A stretch of 64,000 nucleotides of DNA from Albimonas marina (GTDB taxonomy: Bacteria > Pseudomonadota > Alphaproteobacteria > Rhodobacterales > Rhodobacteraceae). The notes beneath the pieces are model-generated. The model saw only the letters and a list, made by a program, of their open reading frames with translations, was not told where the DNA came from and made no database searches. Positions 63,912-64,000 of this stretch are shown one piece after another; positions within the stretch are counted from its first letter, which is position 1; each line of letters begins with the position of its first letter. The DNA is taken from the NCBI RefSeq assembly GCF_029223255.1, contig NZ_JARHUC010000006.1, positions 62,001-126,000 on the forward strand, read 5' to 3'. A program made the position numbers and the translations under genes.

Positions 63912-64000
63912 GGAGGCGCCCTGCGGGCGGGCTTGGGCCTGTCGCAAAGGCGCGCTTTTCTTTCGAAGGGAGGGAGCCTCCGGCGGGCTCCTGACTCACC
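63912..64000 (+). repeat. Dispersed repeat, copy 3, cut by the window end
   Basis: 63912-63939 is identical to 691-718 and 28104-28131. The window ends ...ctgactcacc, which is exactly how the flank of the long-hairpin elements begins (actcaccaaagaacaag in the reverse of copy A). The spacing between module and ctcacc (83 bases) resembles that at 691-785 (94 bases). A further hairpin element probably continues beyond the right edge. Confidence 0.7.

Overview
The window is about 70% GC, densely coded, and looks like the chromosome of a Rhodobacterales-type alphaproteobacterium. Supporting signs are a GTTC-N7-GTTC SOS box in front of lexA, the block ppiD-trpE-trpG-trpD-trpC-moaC-moeA-lexA on one strand, glnBA, the tig / clpP-clpX-lon chaperone-protease set, a TRAP solute-binding protein, a heme-dependent N-demethylase family protein, and a secreted protein ending in a VPLPA-CTERM-type tail. 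No rRNA, CRISPR array, integrase, transposase or phage module was seen. The genus cannot be fixed from the sequence alone.

Layout. 1-590 is the start of a TRAP binding protein cut by the window edge. 1378-13564 (mostly minus strand) holds LexA, molybdenum-cofactor genes and tryptophan biosynthesis, with a small Ala/Pro-rich protein and a large membrane protein inserted on the plus strand between trpE and trpG. 14012-21274 holds an orphan cytosine-5 DNA methyltransferase overlapping an aminotransferase, an epoxide-hydrolase-like enzyme, a methyltransferase/N-demethylase pair and a subtilase. 21456-25376 is nitrogen control (glnB-glnA) facing the NAD(P)HX repair gene. 25426-29426 has two small membrane proteins, tRNA-Leu, trigger factor and an outer-membrane barrel. 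29809-33060 is one large NIDO/Calx-beta/VWD/RTX secreted protein. 33467-39121 is clpP-clpX-[HEAT-like protein]-lon. 39272-44868 has an acyltransferase, tRNA-Val, pyrG and a TPR protein. 45058-49810 is an acyl-CoA/aldehyde oxidation group. 50131-52028 encodes molybdenum-hydroxylase FAD and FeS subunits plus CoxG, but no catalytic subunit. 52212-54734 encodes two exported-type proteins, one with Gly-Ser-Lys-aromatic repeats and a C-terminal region resembling a thioester domain. 55378-59611 is an RND efflux pair, and 59678-63894 holds a crotonase, RluA-type and RibD-type enzymes, a CurA-type reductase and a histidine phosphatase.

How it fits together. The genes are largely housekeeping (stress proteolysis, Trp, Gln, CTP, cofactor repair), with accessory islands of surface or exported proteins and catabolic enzymes. 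Many same-strand neighbours are translationally coupled through 4-base GTGA/ATGA overlaps.

The least explained signals are non-coding. (i) An approximately 165-base long-hairpin element occurs in two inverted copies (5472-5637, 13798-13961), with several base-pair-preserving double substitutions. Related modules lie at 691-835, 28104 and 63912. (ii) A string of hairpins sits between tRNA-Val and pyrG. (iii) A degenerate 21-24-base periodic array lies at 29491-29656. (iv) There are several perfect inverted repeats in promoter-like positions (17620, 23522, 44954, 61793).
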